From: Acestrorhynchus altus
Lineage: Eukaryota > Chordata > Actinopteri > Characiformes > Acestrorhynchidae
NCBI GenBank assembly: GCA_034509495.1
Contig: CM067509.1
Span: 6,311,788-6,375,787 of the forward strand
Direction: 5' to 3'
DNA: 64,000 nucleotides
Below the pieces are notes generated by a model. It searched no databases. It worked only from the letters and a program-made list of their open reading frames with translations, and had not been told where the DNA came from. The position numbers were made by a program, and so were the translations under genes. Below, one piece after another: positions 1 to 11,735 of this stretch. The stretch's first letter is position 1. Each line of letters opens with the position of its first letter.

Positions 1-577
1 CTGGGAACTGTTTTTTAAACATTTAAGGTCATAAAAATACGCTTGTTTTGGTGGACATCTTTTTGAAGGACATTGAAAATCCACCTTATCCACGTTCGTG
101 CCAGTAAATAAAAACCTTACTGATTGATTTTTAGCTCAAATCAGTCAAATAGTTCATACTCAGCCAATATGTTCTACAGTCTGTTTACCAGAATCACAGG
201 CCTCTTCTGTATTTGTCTTATTTGCTTATTTGCACTAACTGCTCACCGCAGTGGGAACATCAAATGTCACAAACATAAAGAGTCAAAACAGGCATTTTAT
301 GGAGACAGTACAGCGCTGATCTTCTGCTGGAACAGAAAAACAGGCTTTGATGGCTCTTTTGATAGGTTGCAAAGGCAGACTGTCATTCCAGTTTTAATCC
401 CAGACGTGTGGAAATCTGAACAGATGACTTTGCAAAATGTCTCCGAATGTCTTAAACAGGACTTTTGAGGACCTGGAAAATGTGCTTCTTTAGGTGGACT
501 TTTTTTTATGGAGGAAGGTTCCGTTCTTCTTTACTCCCAGATCCAGTTCAACACAGGTCCAATCTGGTGATACAATT
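1..577. other. No identifiable gene
   Basis: One 114-codon open frame at 124-468 has no recognisable domain and no coding signature; AT-rich unique sequence otherwise. Confidence 0.6.
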
Positions 578-850
578 GGATCAGACACAGCAGTGCTGCT
601 GGAGTGTTTAAACACTGTCCACACACTGTCCACAGAAGCTCATCTGTTTGTGTTGGTCGTCCTCTAGTCCTTCATCAGTGCTCAAAAGACGCTGCCCACA
701 GGACGCTGTCGGCTGGACATTTCTGGTTGGTGGACTGTTCTCGGTCCAGCAGTGACACTAAGGGGTTTAAACACTCCAGCAGCACTGCTGCATCTGATCC
801 ACTCGTACCAGCAACACACACTAACACACCACCACCATGTCAGTGTGAGT
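578..850. mobile_element. MITE-A copy 1 (foldback, Tc1-type MITE), partial
   Basis: Inner arms of a palindromic element: CAGCAGTGCTGCTGGAGTG near the left and its complement around 770-790, with the family interior between them and the start of the right outer arm (CACCACCACCATGTCAG). The same sequence recurs at least ten more times in the window. Confidence 0.85.
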
Positions 851-1175
851 GTATGGTGAGAATTTGACCCAACTGGATCAGAACTGGACATCTATGATTG
901 TCTCCTGACAGCTGGGATAAGGATAATGAAATTTTCCAGATATCTCTGTCCTTCATCTCACTTTGACTTCTGTCTGTCTCTGAGCACTCCAGACACCCAG
1001 AATTCCTGGTGGCGTGCTGAAGGCCTGCGTGCAGCTCCTCAGCTTCCTGCCACCGTTCATATTCTCCTATCGATCCGTCAGGCTCTCCGTGAAGCGCTGA
1101 CCGCACACGCTTTCAGCACATTACTGCAGTGTCAACAGCCTTTTTCACTCCAGCACTTTTAGGTTAAAAAGACAG

Positions 1176-1176
<1 letters not shown>

Positions 1177-1217
<41 letters not shown>
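1177..1217. repeat. (GT)n microsatellite
   Basis: About 20 uninterrupted GT units. Confidence 0.95.
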
Positions 1218-1218
<1 letters not shown>

Positions 1219-1249
1219 TGTCCCTAAGCCCTAAGCATTGTCCTGAGTT

Positions 1250-1560
1250 TGTTTGCTGCACCCATCTAAGAATTCCTCCCCTCTCCCAATCAGGTGGTCA
1301 AGTGCACTTGTCTATGCATTTCCCCATCAGATGGCCATACGTTGCCTCCATCAGGTGGTCGTCAGTTTGAATTTGTATGTGTCTAAGCTGACCCCTTGCC
1401 AGGTGGTCATAAGTTTAAGACCCCACAAACGTATGACCACCTGGTAGGGTGGAATGCTTAGACAAGTATACGTCTTAAACCCATGGCCACCTAATTTTGT
1501 CACCCTGCCGTTTGAGTGTTGCACTTCTCTAAGCATCCCCCCATCAGTTGGACATGAGTT
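1250..1560. repeat. Degenerate CAGGTGGTCAT repeat with a hairpin
   Basis: Five or so copies of TCAGGTGGTC / CAGGTGGTCATAAG in both orientations. Arms at 1397-1416 and 1427-1446 pair over 20 bp with two mismatches around a 10-bp loop. Confidence 0.6.
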
Positions 1561-2479
1561 TGGATGAACGACTGTATGGATAATCTACTGCTCATTATTC
1601 GGTGACCATAAGTCATGTATCTTAGTGGCAGAAGGCTGGAACTGCTGTCAGTTCTTTGGAATTGAAAGGGTTAATCCTTGCATTTTCACAGAAGACCTTT
1701 GGTGTAAATGCTTATGCAGCGAGTTGCTCTTATATCAGCATCTAGGATCTAATCTACCAAATCAGGAGAGAGCTCTCCTTTCCACTCTGCTCAGATTATA
1801 TTAGCTAGCGCGCTGCAGCCCTCATCCCCTAGGCGATCCTACGTCGTCCACGTCGGCACTGGATGAGGTACAGCCTCGGTTGGGAGGAAATTGGAATCTC
1901 GCGCTCGTCAAAGGCTGCATAATTGACCTGGAGTTGGTCCCTGCTCTCCGTGTCACACCAGCAGACCCAGAGCCCCCTCGACTAAATCACTTTAATTAAG
2001 AACCTTCGCCGAATTAAACGGCTGGGAGGGAGCCACGCTCATCCAGCTCTCGGTCCTGGTGTGACCTTCTGTCTGACATGTACTCGATTCTGCCTCCTCC
2101 AGATGAGGCAAAGACGGAGCGTCCTTGTCCTTACGTCTCCGCATTTCATTCGGTTACGTTCCTATCAAGGCGAATGTTGGTGGAACTCTGACAATCACCA
2201 GCATTAAAATGTATGTGCTTCGGGTCGTGTGACTCCTACTCCCCAGGCCAAGGCTTGCACTTGCGGTCCAAACTGTCCCTCCTGGTGACAGCATATTTTA
2301 ATTTTAATGCTGTTTGCGCTGAAGCTGATGATGGATGTGGCAGTGAGTTAAACAGCAAAGCTGAAATGAGCTCTCGTGGAAAAGTGCATGTTGCTCATAT
2401 TCTAGAATGAAGAGTTTGATGGAGTATATAAATGTCAGTGACCGTGTTTACACTGTATTCAGTCGCTATCCTACTTCGT
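1561..2479. other. Unique sequence, no gene seen
   Basis: 1780-2160 is repeat-free, of balanced composition and contains homeobox-like cores (TTTAATTAAG, AATTAAAC); it might be conserved non-coding DNA, which cannot be judged from one genome. Confidence 0.4.
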
Positions 2480-3190
2480 AACACATGCATAGGATTATTT
2501 ACGGACCTCAAGGGCCCAACAGTGGCTATTCGTCTTGAACCCACAATCCCGTGATCATTAACCAAATGTTCTAACCACTGACTTTCCGAGCACATGGTCA
2601 GCTGTGCTTGGACAGCTAGTCTAAGAAGGCAGGGGTCAGCTTTCTCTCAGAACACAGGGTAAGCTATGCCCGCCAGGGGACAAACAATGATATCTTAGGG
2701 TTGTGGGTTCAATATCCGTGTTCACTGTGGTTCATAAAATTGACTAAAGAGCATTTAAAGCTGGGGGTCAGCCTGGCTTGCCAAGCACCCAATAATGACA
2801 AACTAGTGGACATGGGACATGGGTATAGAACCCATAACCCAGTGATGAATAACCAACTGCTCTAAGACAGCTTGGGTCAGCCTTTTCTCAGGATACAGTC
2901 TCAGCTATGCATGCCAAACAGTGGCAGATTAGTGGACATGGGTATTGAACCCACAAACCTGTGATCAATAACATTGACTAAAGGGTCAGCCTTGCTTGCC
3001 AATTGCTCAACAGTGACAATGTAGTGGACATGGGCATTGAACCCATAACCCTGTGATCAACAACCAAGAAAACTAAGAAAACTAGGGTCAGCTTTTCTTG
3101 GAGCGCAAGGTCAGCTATGCATGTCGAGAGCAGAACAGTGGTAGCGGATCTGGGTACTGAACCTACAACCTGGTGCTCTGCACTCCTACC
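2480..3190 (-). repeat. Cluster of decayed tRNA-SINE-like units
   Basis: At least five related units, read on the minus strand as (GGTTAT/TGATCAC) GGG-TTGTGGGTTCAA-AC-C: the box GGGTTCAATACC or close variants occurs at about 2545, 2705, 2830, 2950, 3035 and 3160. Unit spacing is irregular, roughly 80-130 bp. The motif resembles an RNA polymerase III B box, and GTGGTTAGAAC near 2575 recalls an A-box region. No unit folds as an intact tRNA by eye. Confidence 0.5.
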
Positions 3191-5149
3191 TGTCCTTATA
3201 TGACATGTCCTTATGTTATATAACTGTATCATTCAATGCTTATGCATGTGTTACGAAGACCTTATGAGAGTAGCCTTCAGCCACAGGCATCAGTGCTGTG
3301 TTTACATTCTACATCCATTTTTGGTTCTAGAACACGAGGTCCATAGGGTTTTCCAAGATAAGGGGCCTTTTCATTAGAACGTAACAGCCTCCGTATGTGT
3401 GTATTGAGTGTAAAAGGGCTTTCTGGAGGTTCATTAGTTGTGATATCCCCAGTTGCCTACTACGTTCATCTCATTATTTCTAATGGGGTATTTTATTCTC
3501 CTGTAATTTACATTTGAGTCTCCACTTTCTTCTGTCAGTGCTTTGGGATTTCAGAAGCTCAGGTTGCCTGATGTATGTTCTGAATGCAGTGCAGGCTTTG
3601 CAAATGGGTAGTAGAGGGTTGGAGAAGAAGCACAGTAGTCCGTAACAGAAGCCTCTGAGGGACACCGTCATTTTGCGATGATACAAAGCGGCCATTGAAT
3701 TCTAAAGGTCATATTTTACAGTTTGTCAGAGGCTCCAGCTGCCTCCTGCTCTCAGAGTGAAGAGGAACAGCCTGTTTCATCTCTCCACGCAGCGACGGAT
3801 TAGGCTAACATTATCTCTGCCACTGACACTTCATTCCTGCCCATCCCGGTGTCCTGACCCCTGCTCCTGGGGAATGTCTGTGAAGCCGCAGCGGGAAAGA
3901 CGTCCGTTGGAGGCTGTATTTACACTGCTGTTCACTGACGGTCATTTGTGGAGGGACAGGGTGAATGAGTGCGTGGGTCAGCACCCTCATTTTGGAAGCT
4001 ACCTGTGGACTGATGTCCCTGAGGACCAACGTATGGAAGCGTGTTTTATATGTTTTCATCATTAATGTAATAAATGAACCCGTAGAAAACGAGTTCCTAG
4101 TTATGAGTTTTTGGCCCCGTAGTCGGACCACCAGGTCTGGAAACGTCTAGGGCCTCTCAGATCCTGCCAGGGACGAAGCCAACCAACCCCCTCGATGACC
4201 AGTGGGACCAAACTGGTGATGGTGGTGGGGAGGATATATATAATATACATATTTCTTTTGATTCCCAGAGTTCTGTTCATATTTTGTATTTAACCTTTGG
4301 CACAAAATTAAGTCCATGGTTCTCTTAAGAATCAGAATTTTAAACTGAAGCCTTTAACATTTTTTTACGTGTGAAATGAAAAGTGTCATCAGCAAATCAT
4401 GTATTAAAAGGAAAGAGCAGATATCTGTGCTAGTTCTAAATACTTTTCGTTTTTTATTGCTCATTATTTTCAGGATTATCGCTCTTTTATTAAGAAAAAA
4501 ATGGCAATAAAATCTCGATTTTCAAAAGCGCACACGTGCATTAGTTCCTTGTCCGTGCTTTAGTGTTGATAAGCCATTAAGAGAGGGAATAAAACCCACC
4601 GCGCTGGCATTAAAATCTCACTCTGACATTAAAACGTTAACGGCCCCTTTTTACGGGCTTGTGCCGTGGCTCTGCGGGCTTCGCTTCAGTCGAGAGCTCA
4701 GCTGCGCTGCAGCCTCGCTGGCTGCGGACGGCTTTTCTGATGGGCTCTTTAATGCACTCGCCGCTTTCATCCAATTTCAGGCCTGCCACCCTCTGGTGAG
4801 CTCCCCCCTCCTCTCTCCTCCCCCCTGCTCTGCTCTGCTCCCATCACAGCTATCGGCCTCGCTAATGTTCCTCAGTTCGTTTTTAATAACCATAAGGAAT
4901 TACAGCACCGTATCCAAAACAATATACCCCTGACCCCCCAGTCCGGCCTGGATTCACACAGTGAAGAATAATAATAATAATAAAGTTCGGTTTAATCAAG
5001 AAATCTCGATTCAGATTCATGCGGAGTTCACCGCCGCCGAGTTCATATTTTTGAATCAAATAAAGTTCCTCGACGTTCCAAACCTCATTAAATCTGGAGG
5101 CTTCATGGGAGAGAAAATGTGAAACTGGCTCCGGTGAACCTGCTGAGAT
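3191..5149. other. Unique sequence, no gene seen
   Basis: Open frames near 3757-4150 and 4661-4933 have no family resemblance. A (TAA)n stub lies at 4968-4983. Confidence 0.55.
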
Positions 5150-5400
5150 AAAAGCAGTCAGATCAAGGTGGTCCAGTTGGTCATGTTGGTCATTCCAATT
5201 AAAACTGTCAAACTGGTTATGCTGGTTAAAATAGTCTCTCCGATCAAGCTGGTCAGATCCTCTTGGATGATCAGCATAACCACACTGGTTGAAGAGTGAC
5301 CATATTGGTGGACCAACATGACCCCACTGGTAATACAACATGATCATATTGGTTGACCAGCATGACTGTAGTTAACCATTTTACTTTGGCTTCTTCCTAG
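5150..5400. repeat. Degenerate GGTTGACCAGCATGACC-type repeat
   Basis: Both strands carry words such as CTGGTTATGCTGGTTAAA, GGTGGACCAACATGACC and GGTTGACCAGCATGAC, in mixed orientation. A second copy of the family lies at 7440-7655. Confidence 0.65.
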
Positions 5401-5844
5401 TGGGTCAGTGGTCATGAGGGATGACTGTGACTGACCACTGCCCATGTAGAGCTGAATGCTGTGTAATCCAGGTGTTCCAGCCTGGTAGGAGGGTCTTGTT
5501 CCAGTAAGCTCGTAGGTCGGAGGTTGCAGTGTGGTGGCTGTGACGATTCTGCACCGGATCCGGTGGGTTGGTGTTCTTTTTCCAGGCCAGACCTTGATGT
5601 CTGTCTCCGTGACGACCCACAGCACTGCTGATAGGGGTTAATCATCTACCTCCCTCTACTACCTGTGAGCTTCCTAATGAGCTATTAATGGTGCTGTAGA
5701 GGGCTTTAAGTGTGTGGCAACAGGATAGCCCAAAAAACACACACACACACACACACACTCTTTCTGTATGTCTTTGCTCCAGTTTGTAATCTCAGTCACT
5801 GCGGGACCTCTTTCTGTAAGCACACGCACACACACACACACACA

Positions 5845-5960
5845 CACTATAAGGACAAAAGTATTGGGACACCTGCTCATTCACTGCTTCTTCTGAAAGA
5901 GACTATTAACAAGAGTTGATCCTGCTTCTGTTGGAGTAACTGTCTCTACTGTCCAGTGAT
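5845..5960 (+). mobile_element. MITE-B copy 1, left end
   Basis: Starts with the family terminus CACTATAAGGACAAAAGTAT, then GGGACACCTGCTCATTC and the GGAGTAACTGTCTCTACTG segment. Sits directly on the end of a (CA)n run and is cut off by a (TA)n tract. Confidence 0.85.
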
Positions 5961-5980
5961 ATAATATTTATATATTTATA

Positions 5981-6026
<46 letters not shown>
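5961..6026. repeat. (TA)n tract
   Basis: Interrupted then pure TA for about 65 bp; it truncates MITE-B copy 1. Confidence 0.95.
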
Positions 6027-6028
<2 letters not shown>

Positions 6029-6253
6029 AGCAGAGAAATGTGTATTTTCCTCTCATTAAAATCCAGCTCTGTCAGAAGGACAGTCGTGTACAGGCCAGCT
6101 GGTGTCCTGTTGCTAGGAGCTGCTCAGAGTCCACTAACTGACGTGTCATTAACCCACAACTTCTCACCGTTCCCTTGCTTCCTGGGTCTGTGTGAAGCCG
6201 GACAAGCACTAAGCTCAGAGATAGAGAGAGGGAGGTCTTGCTCTTTCTGAGCA

Positions 6254-6254
<1 letters not shown>

Positions 6255-6301
<47 letters not shown>

Positions 6302-6302
6302 A
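6255..6302. repeat. (CA)n microsatellite
   Basis: Nearly pure CA, about 46 bp. Confidence 0.95.
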
Positions 6303-6413
6303 TCTGTTTATTTTTATTAATGTCAGGACCTGGCATCATGCACTACATAGGCAATTAAATGCCACATGTATTATGTCCTGAGGATGTTTGAGAATGTTGA
6401 TTGCGAGAGAGAG

Positions 6414-6672
6414 TTTGTGTTGGTCGTCCTCTAGTCCTGCATCAGTGCTCACAGGACGCTGACCACAGGACGCTGTCAGCTGGACATATCGGGTCGGTGG
6501 ACTGTTCTCAGTCCAGCAGTGACACTGAGAGGTTTAAACCCTCCAGCAGCACTACTGCGTTCTGATCTTGGTCCTGTGGGGTCCTGATCCTTGAAGATCA
6601 GGGTGAAAGGAGGAGAATAAAGTCTGCAGAGAAACAGATGAACTACAGTCTGGAATTATAGAACCACAAAGA
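6414..6672. mobile_element. MITE-A copy 2, partial
   Basis: Interior (GTCGTCCTCTAGTCC) followed by the inner arm and the right outer arm ending in AACTACAGTCTG; the left arm is missing, and the middle of the right arm is deleted. Confidence 0.8.
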
Positions 6673-6885
6673 CAAATTTGGACACACCTGCTTCATCTGA
6701 ACCTACATCAGTGGTGTGAAGGTGTTGTTAAACAGTTATAACCTCCCTGAAGTGGTCAGAGCGCTTGGTGAATCCAGTGGAGACCTGCAGTCTTCTCCAA
6801 CTCAGTTTACATGGCTTTCCCTGTAGTGCCTAGGAGTTAATACAGGTTAACATAGCAGAGACAATGTGTATACATCATGTGCACA

Positions 6886-7042
6886 TGAGAGAGAGAGAGA
6901 GCGAGAGAGAGAGCGAGAGCGAGAGAGAGAGACCTTCACTATAGGTCTCTCAGCTCCTTGAATGAAATGATTAGAGGAGAACATGGCAGTCTGAACCTCA
7001 TGATTATGAGAACTTGATCTGTAAGTGGATCCCTCATCAGCC

Positions 7043-7093
<51 letters not shown>

Positions 7094-7104
7094 TCTCTCT
7101 CTTC
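6886..7104. repeat. (GA)n and (CT)n inverted pair
   Basis: GA-rich run at 6888-6931 and CT run at 7047-7102, separated by about 115 bp of unique sequence; the two can pair. Confidence 0.9.
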
Positions 7105-7439
7105 CCCTCTCCTAATTTTAGCCAGTATCTCCATCGTTACTGAGTGCTGGCTTTCTGGAAGTGAGAGATGGAGATGACGCCATTGAGTGTCACAGTTGCC
7201 AGCCAGCCTCAGTCAGTCAAAGAATCTCGGATAACAGAATATAAACAGCTTTCATCCACATGTTCCTTATGCCGGAGTCCGGAACCCATGGATTGATTAT
7301 TCAGAGCTGGAAACGCGGACATCTCAGAGTAGCTCTTCAGCAAGTGCAGGGGAATAACTGCTGTGTACTGGGTGCTAAGTTCTAAATAATACTGGTTCTA
7401 ACTACTCTTACTGAACACCTACTCAAGACCAGCTTCTGC

Positions 7440-7655
7440 TTTGATGGTCAGGACGGTTGAAAAGCTGGTCAACCAGGGAGAACATGTAAGCTACCCAGTT
7501 AACCAGCAACTGGTAGTATATGTTGCATTTGATTTTGGTCATATTTGCTCAGGCTGGTTATGTTGGTTGACCAGGTCACTGGAACAGCATGGTCAAGCAT
7601 GGTTGTCTAGCTTGGTCATGTTGATCATGCTGGTAGTGACCAGCTAAAACATCAA
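7440..7655. repeat. Degenerate GGTTGACCAGCATGACC-type repeat, second copy
   Basis: AAGCTGGTCAACCAGG, GGCTGGTTATGTTGGTTGAC and TTGATCATGCTGGTAGTGAC: same family as 5150-5400. Confidence 0.65.
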
Positions 7656-9796
7656 ACTCAAAGAAGAACATTATGAATTTTGTGTCTCTGAAGCTCTGTC
7701 GACTGCTGTAAAATTCGTCATGAATCTTTCCATGTAACCGTGCGAACGGTCCGAATTCAACCTGATTCCGCACATTAATCCCCAGAGGCTCGAGATGCTG
7801 CCAGCAAATCCGTCGTCTCTCAGCCTGCAAAAGTGGCACTTCAGTCTCTCTGACTGCGCAAACACACACACACACTAGCAAAACAAATGAGCATTCCTGG
7901 GTTCTTGTGTACACATGACATTCAGCACAAGACAAATTATCTTCTCATTTCCCCCGACTGCATCCATCGGGTTCCTGCTCAAGTGTTCCTTTGTATACTT
8001 GTGACCTTTGTCCTTGTTATTACACCTTCCACAGCAATTTTCTGCCAATTGCAGCCCTGTTTGAATAGGCCTGATAAAGGTTAGGGAGGTTCTGAACAGA
8101 TGATATGCTGTTGAGCTTCCTTTGCAGGTCAAGATGAACTCTGAGGTTTATATCAGCATGTAAACAGAAGCGTCTAAAACAGTGGTCACCAACCCTGCTC
8201 CTGGAGAGCTACCTCCCTGCTCACCAACAGTGCTCCTGGAGAGCTACCTCCCTGCTCCACAACCCTGCTCCTGGAGAGCTACCTTCCTACTCACCAATCC
8301 TGCTCCTGGAGAGCTACCTTCCTGCTCCACAACCCTGCTCCTGGAGAGCTACCTTCCTGCTCACCAACCCGGCTCCTGGAGAGCTACCTTCCTGCTCCAC
8401 AACCCTGCTCCTGGAGAGCTACCTTCCTGCTCCACAACCCTGCTCCTGGAGAGCTACCATCCTGCTCCACAACCCTGCTCCTGGAGAGCTACCTTCCTGC
8501 TCCCCAACCCTGCTCCTGGAGAGCTACCTTCCTACAGACTTTAGATTAGAACCTTAATCCACCCCAACTGACCCAGCTCTCCAGGCATAGGCTCGGTGAG
8601 CATGAAGGTAGCTCTACAGGAGCAGGGTTGGTGAGCCCTGGTCTAAAGCATGAAAGCAAAGGTACTTCAGTAAAGTATAGTGATTCAATTCTGTGGGTAA
8701 GCAGGTATGGATGTGTATGGAAAATAACCGGTTCTACATACTTCAGTCCCTGTTTATTTCCAGGGGATGTGCTCTATAGAGTGCCTTTCATTGGTACTTT
8801 GCTGAATGGAGTGAAATGAGATCTTAAATCTGTCGGTAGGAAAAACAGCTCATGGAAGTGAAAGTGCTCTCGCTTGAGCACTCTACAATTAATTACTTTT
8901 TTGCTCTTTCCCAGGTACATTCACAGAGAAGTGCACTTACATCTGCTCAAGTACTTTTGTGGAATGACTGAAGTATTCTTTCAGAAACAACACCAGGTCT
9001 GCTCCGGGGTGGTTTTCCCGGGCTCTGTCCACCACTGGTTACTCTGAAGCCCAGTGCAGCCAAGGACAAGGTTATTCACTATTGCACAAGTGAACAAGGC
9101 CGTCGTCTGCGAGGCTTCCCCGGAATACACTCTCCATTCACGTTCTCACACTCACGTTCAGGCCTTTGAGCTCGTTTATTGTGAGTCGTTGTCAGGCCGG
9201 GCCACTCCAACACCTGTTCCACCAAGTCCTAGATTTGAAACTGAGAATTGCTGTAATGAGAACCAGGTGAAAGAAGGGGTCAACTGCATTTCACTGGCTC
9301 TGTACCTGCATTCTGTGCAACGACGATAAAGATGAAGCGAATCGGATCTGAAACGCAGGTGGGCGAAATCCGTGACAGCGCCATCGTTTTAGTTGACCCC
9401 CATTCAGAGTAAGAGAATCTAGAACTGGCGAAATTAGGCTAAGGTGCTGGGTTGTGGTGCTGAAGTTGAGTAATGTGGTAAACAGCATGGGGTCGGTGTT
9501 TCAAGGCCTCATAGATCAGTGAGGAACACATTCACCTTCATACGCACAGGATTATGCATCTTGTTGCCTTCGACCCCTGCTCTTATAATTTATGTTGTTA
9601 ATTACGCTTCACAATCTTTCGCCGACTGAACATTAGTTCGTTCATTTGTTTGTTTGTTGGGTAGGTAGTTTGGTTGTTACAAGCCAGGGGTGCGTTCCAG
9701 ATAGAAGGAATATTCTTTGAGTTGTAAGAGTCTTCTGTCTGAAGATTCAGGTTTGTGCTCAGCCATGCATGTGACATAAGCAAGACCAGCCTTATC
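7656..9796. other. No gene seen apart from the 8190 minisatellite
   Basis: 7656-8189 and 8641-9796 look unique; short open frames only. Confidence 0.55.
8190..8640 (+). repeat. Minisatellite built from a dispersed repeat
   Basis: Eleven or so copies of CTGCTCCTGGAGAGCTACC with 11-17 bp joints (CAACC, TCACCAACC, TCCACAACC), period 31-36 bp, followed at 8600-8640 by one reverse-complement copy (GTAGCTCTACAGGAGCAGGG). The inverted copy makes the end of the array able to fold back. Confidence 0.9.
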
Positions 9797-10184
9797 GCTG
9801 TACCTGACTGACTATATTAGGTCGTCACGTTGGGGTGGAGTGTTGATGGAGTGTCCAAAAGCATCCCACACTTTTTTTCAATCAGAGAAAGGTCTGGTGT
9901 TGCGACTGACCACAGCATAGTATCTGTGTCGTGAAGAGAGCTCTTGAGACGGCAGCAGTAGGTGGACATGGATTCGTTGGTCGCCTCCATCAAGACAAAG
10001 CAGGACTCGTCAACGAAGAAGACCTGCTGCCATTCTGAGTGACTCCACGACGGTCTCTGGTGTGTTGACGTGATGTTAAAGGCAGCCGGCTGTCAGTGGA
10101 ACTGGCAATAACAGGATGACTCATGGCATTACTGCTCACTGACCGTCCACTGGGTTTGAAAATAAAGGTGCTGTTGCCGTGCAT
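9797..10184 (-). pseudogene. Tc1-like transposase relic
   Basis: On the minus strand the pieces VFFVDESCFVLMEATNES and SVATPDLSLIE, in different frames, recall the Tc1/mariner catalytic core (the SDESRF-type and SPDLSPIE-type motifs). The family encodes DDE-type cut-and-paste transposases. Frame breaks mean it cannot be active. Same subfamily as the relics at 17475 and 38226. Confidence 0.7.
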
Positions 10185-10954
10185 AGACCCAGCACATTAT
10201 TGAGGAAATCTGATCCCTCTATCATTTCTGGGAGAAACGAACGGGTCAGTATCCTTTCAATTTATGAAAAAGTTGAAGTACTATGTTAATTATGAAGGCT
10301 TTCCAGAAACCCATCGTTTAAGGATGTTCTCAAGTATTGAAATGTTTGTAACGTATTGGTAGAAACCTTGTAGTAGACCCCAATCCATAAAAATAAATAA
10401 ACAATAATCAGCATTTTGATTGCAGAGCATAGACATCCATTCCTGGCTCTTAAAGGGTTTTTTTAAAGAGCACTACAGGCATTTTCGATCAATAAATAAT
10501 GCTTTCATACCTTTCGTTTCAGCCTGTTCTTTAACGGTTCTGTGTACGTTCAATAAGTCAGGAGTCATTACACATTCCTTCACTCTGATTAAACCCACTG
10601 TGAGTACAAGCTGGTCACACAATTATACCAAAACTGACCAATTCAGGGCAATTTACTCTTCAATCCTCTGTCACTGACGTTCAGAATCACCGGGGCGGCG
10701 CAGCAGGCATTGGTTGGTAAACTGACGAGAGACAAAGTGTTGTTAGAAGGAGGAGCTGAAAGTAAACACCTCCGAATGGCTTGTGACTCAGCGGTGCCAA
10801 GTCGCCCACCTCTGGCCTGTTTTAGGAGGATGGGGGGTGGATCAGTGTGAATCTAGATACAGCTGACTTCCTGCAGAGCACTACGTACAAGACGTGCCCA
10901 ATGGAGCGAGTAGAGCTGTGGTCTTAAAGCCCCTGAATTCTCAATAGAGTCTGA
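10185..10954. other. No gene seen
   Basis: Unique-looking; 85-codon frame at 10420 is unremarkable. Confidence 0.55.
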
Positions 10955-11735
10955 AGTGTCAACCCAACACAATTCTGTCTCAACCCAACACAATTCTGTC
11001 TGAACCCAACTCAACCCAACACAATTCTGCCTGAACCCAACTCAACCCAACACAATTCTGTTTGAACCCAACTCATCCCAACACAATTCTGTCTGAACCC
11101 AACTCAACCCAACACAATTCTGTCTGAACCCAACTCAACCCAACACATTTCTGTCTGAACCCAACTCAACCCAACACAATTCTGTCTGAACCCAACTGAA
11201 CCCAACACAATTCTGCCTGAACCCAACTGAACCCAACACACTTCTGCCTGAACCCAACTCAACCCAACACAATTCTGTTTGAACCCAACTCAACCCAACA
11301 CAATTCTGTCTGAACCCAACTCAACCCAACACAATTCTGTTTGAACCCAACTCAACCCAACACAATTCTGCCTGAACCCAACTCAACCCAACACAATTCT
11401 GTCTCAACCCAACAAAATTCTGTCTGAACCGACTGTAACCCAACACACTTGCTCTGAACCTAACTCAACCCAACACAATTCTGCCTGAACCCAACTCAAC
11501 CCAACACAATTCTGTCTGAACCGACTGTAACCCAACACAATTCTGTCTGAACCGACTGTAACCCAACACAATTCTGTCTGAACCCAACTCAACCCAACAC
11601 AATTCTGTCTGAACCCGACTGTAACCCAACACAATTCTGTCTGAAACCGACTGTAACCCAACACAATTCTGTCTGAACCCAACTCAACCCAACACAATTC
11701 TGTCTGAACCGACTGCAACCCAAACTTGAACCCAA
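10955..11735 (+). repeat. 31-bp minisatellite, about 25 copies
   Basis: Unit AACCCAACTCAACCCAACAC + AATTCTGTCTG, with variants (TGTAACCC replaces CAACCC in the right third). Period 31 bp in the left part, mixed 26-31 bp at the right. Long open frames on the minus strand are by-products of the period. Confidence 0.95.

Noticed and set aside
2507..2600. Possible tRNA gene on the minus strand
   Set aside because: A B-box-like core is present, but no acceptor stem, anticodon arm or terminator fits; treated as SINE-like.
8182..8544. 120-codon frame with ALLLESYLPA-type repeats
   Set aside because: Tandem repeat translation; the unit is a known type of dispersed non-coding repeat.
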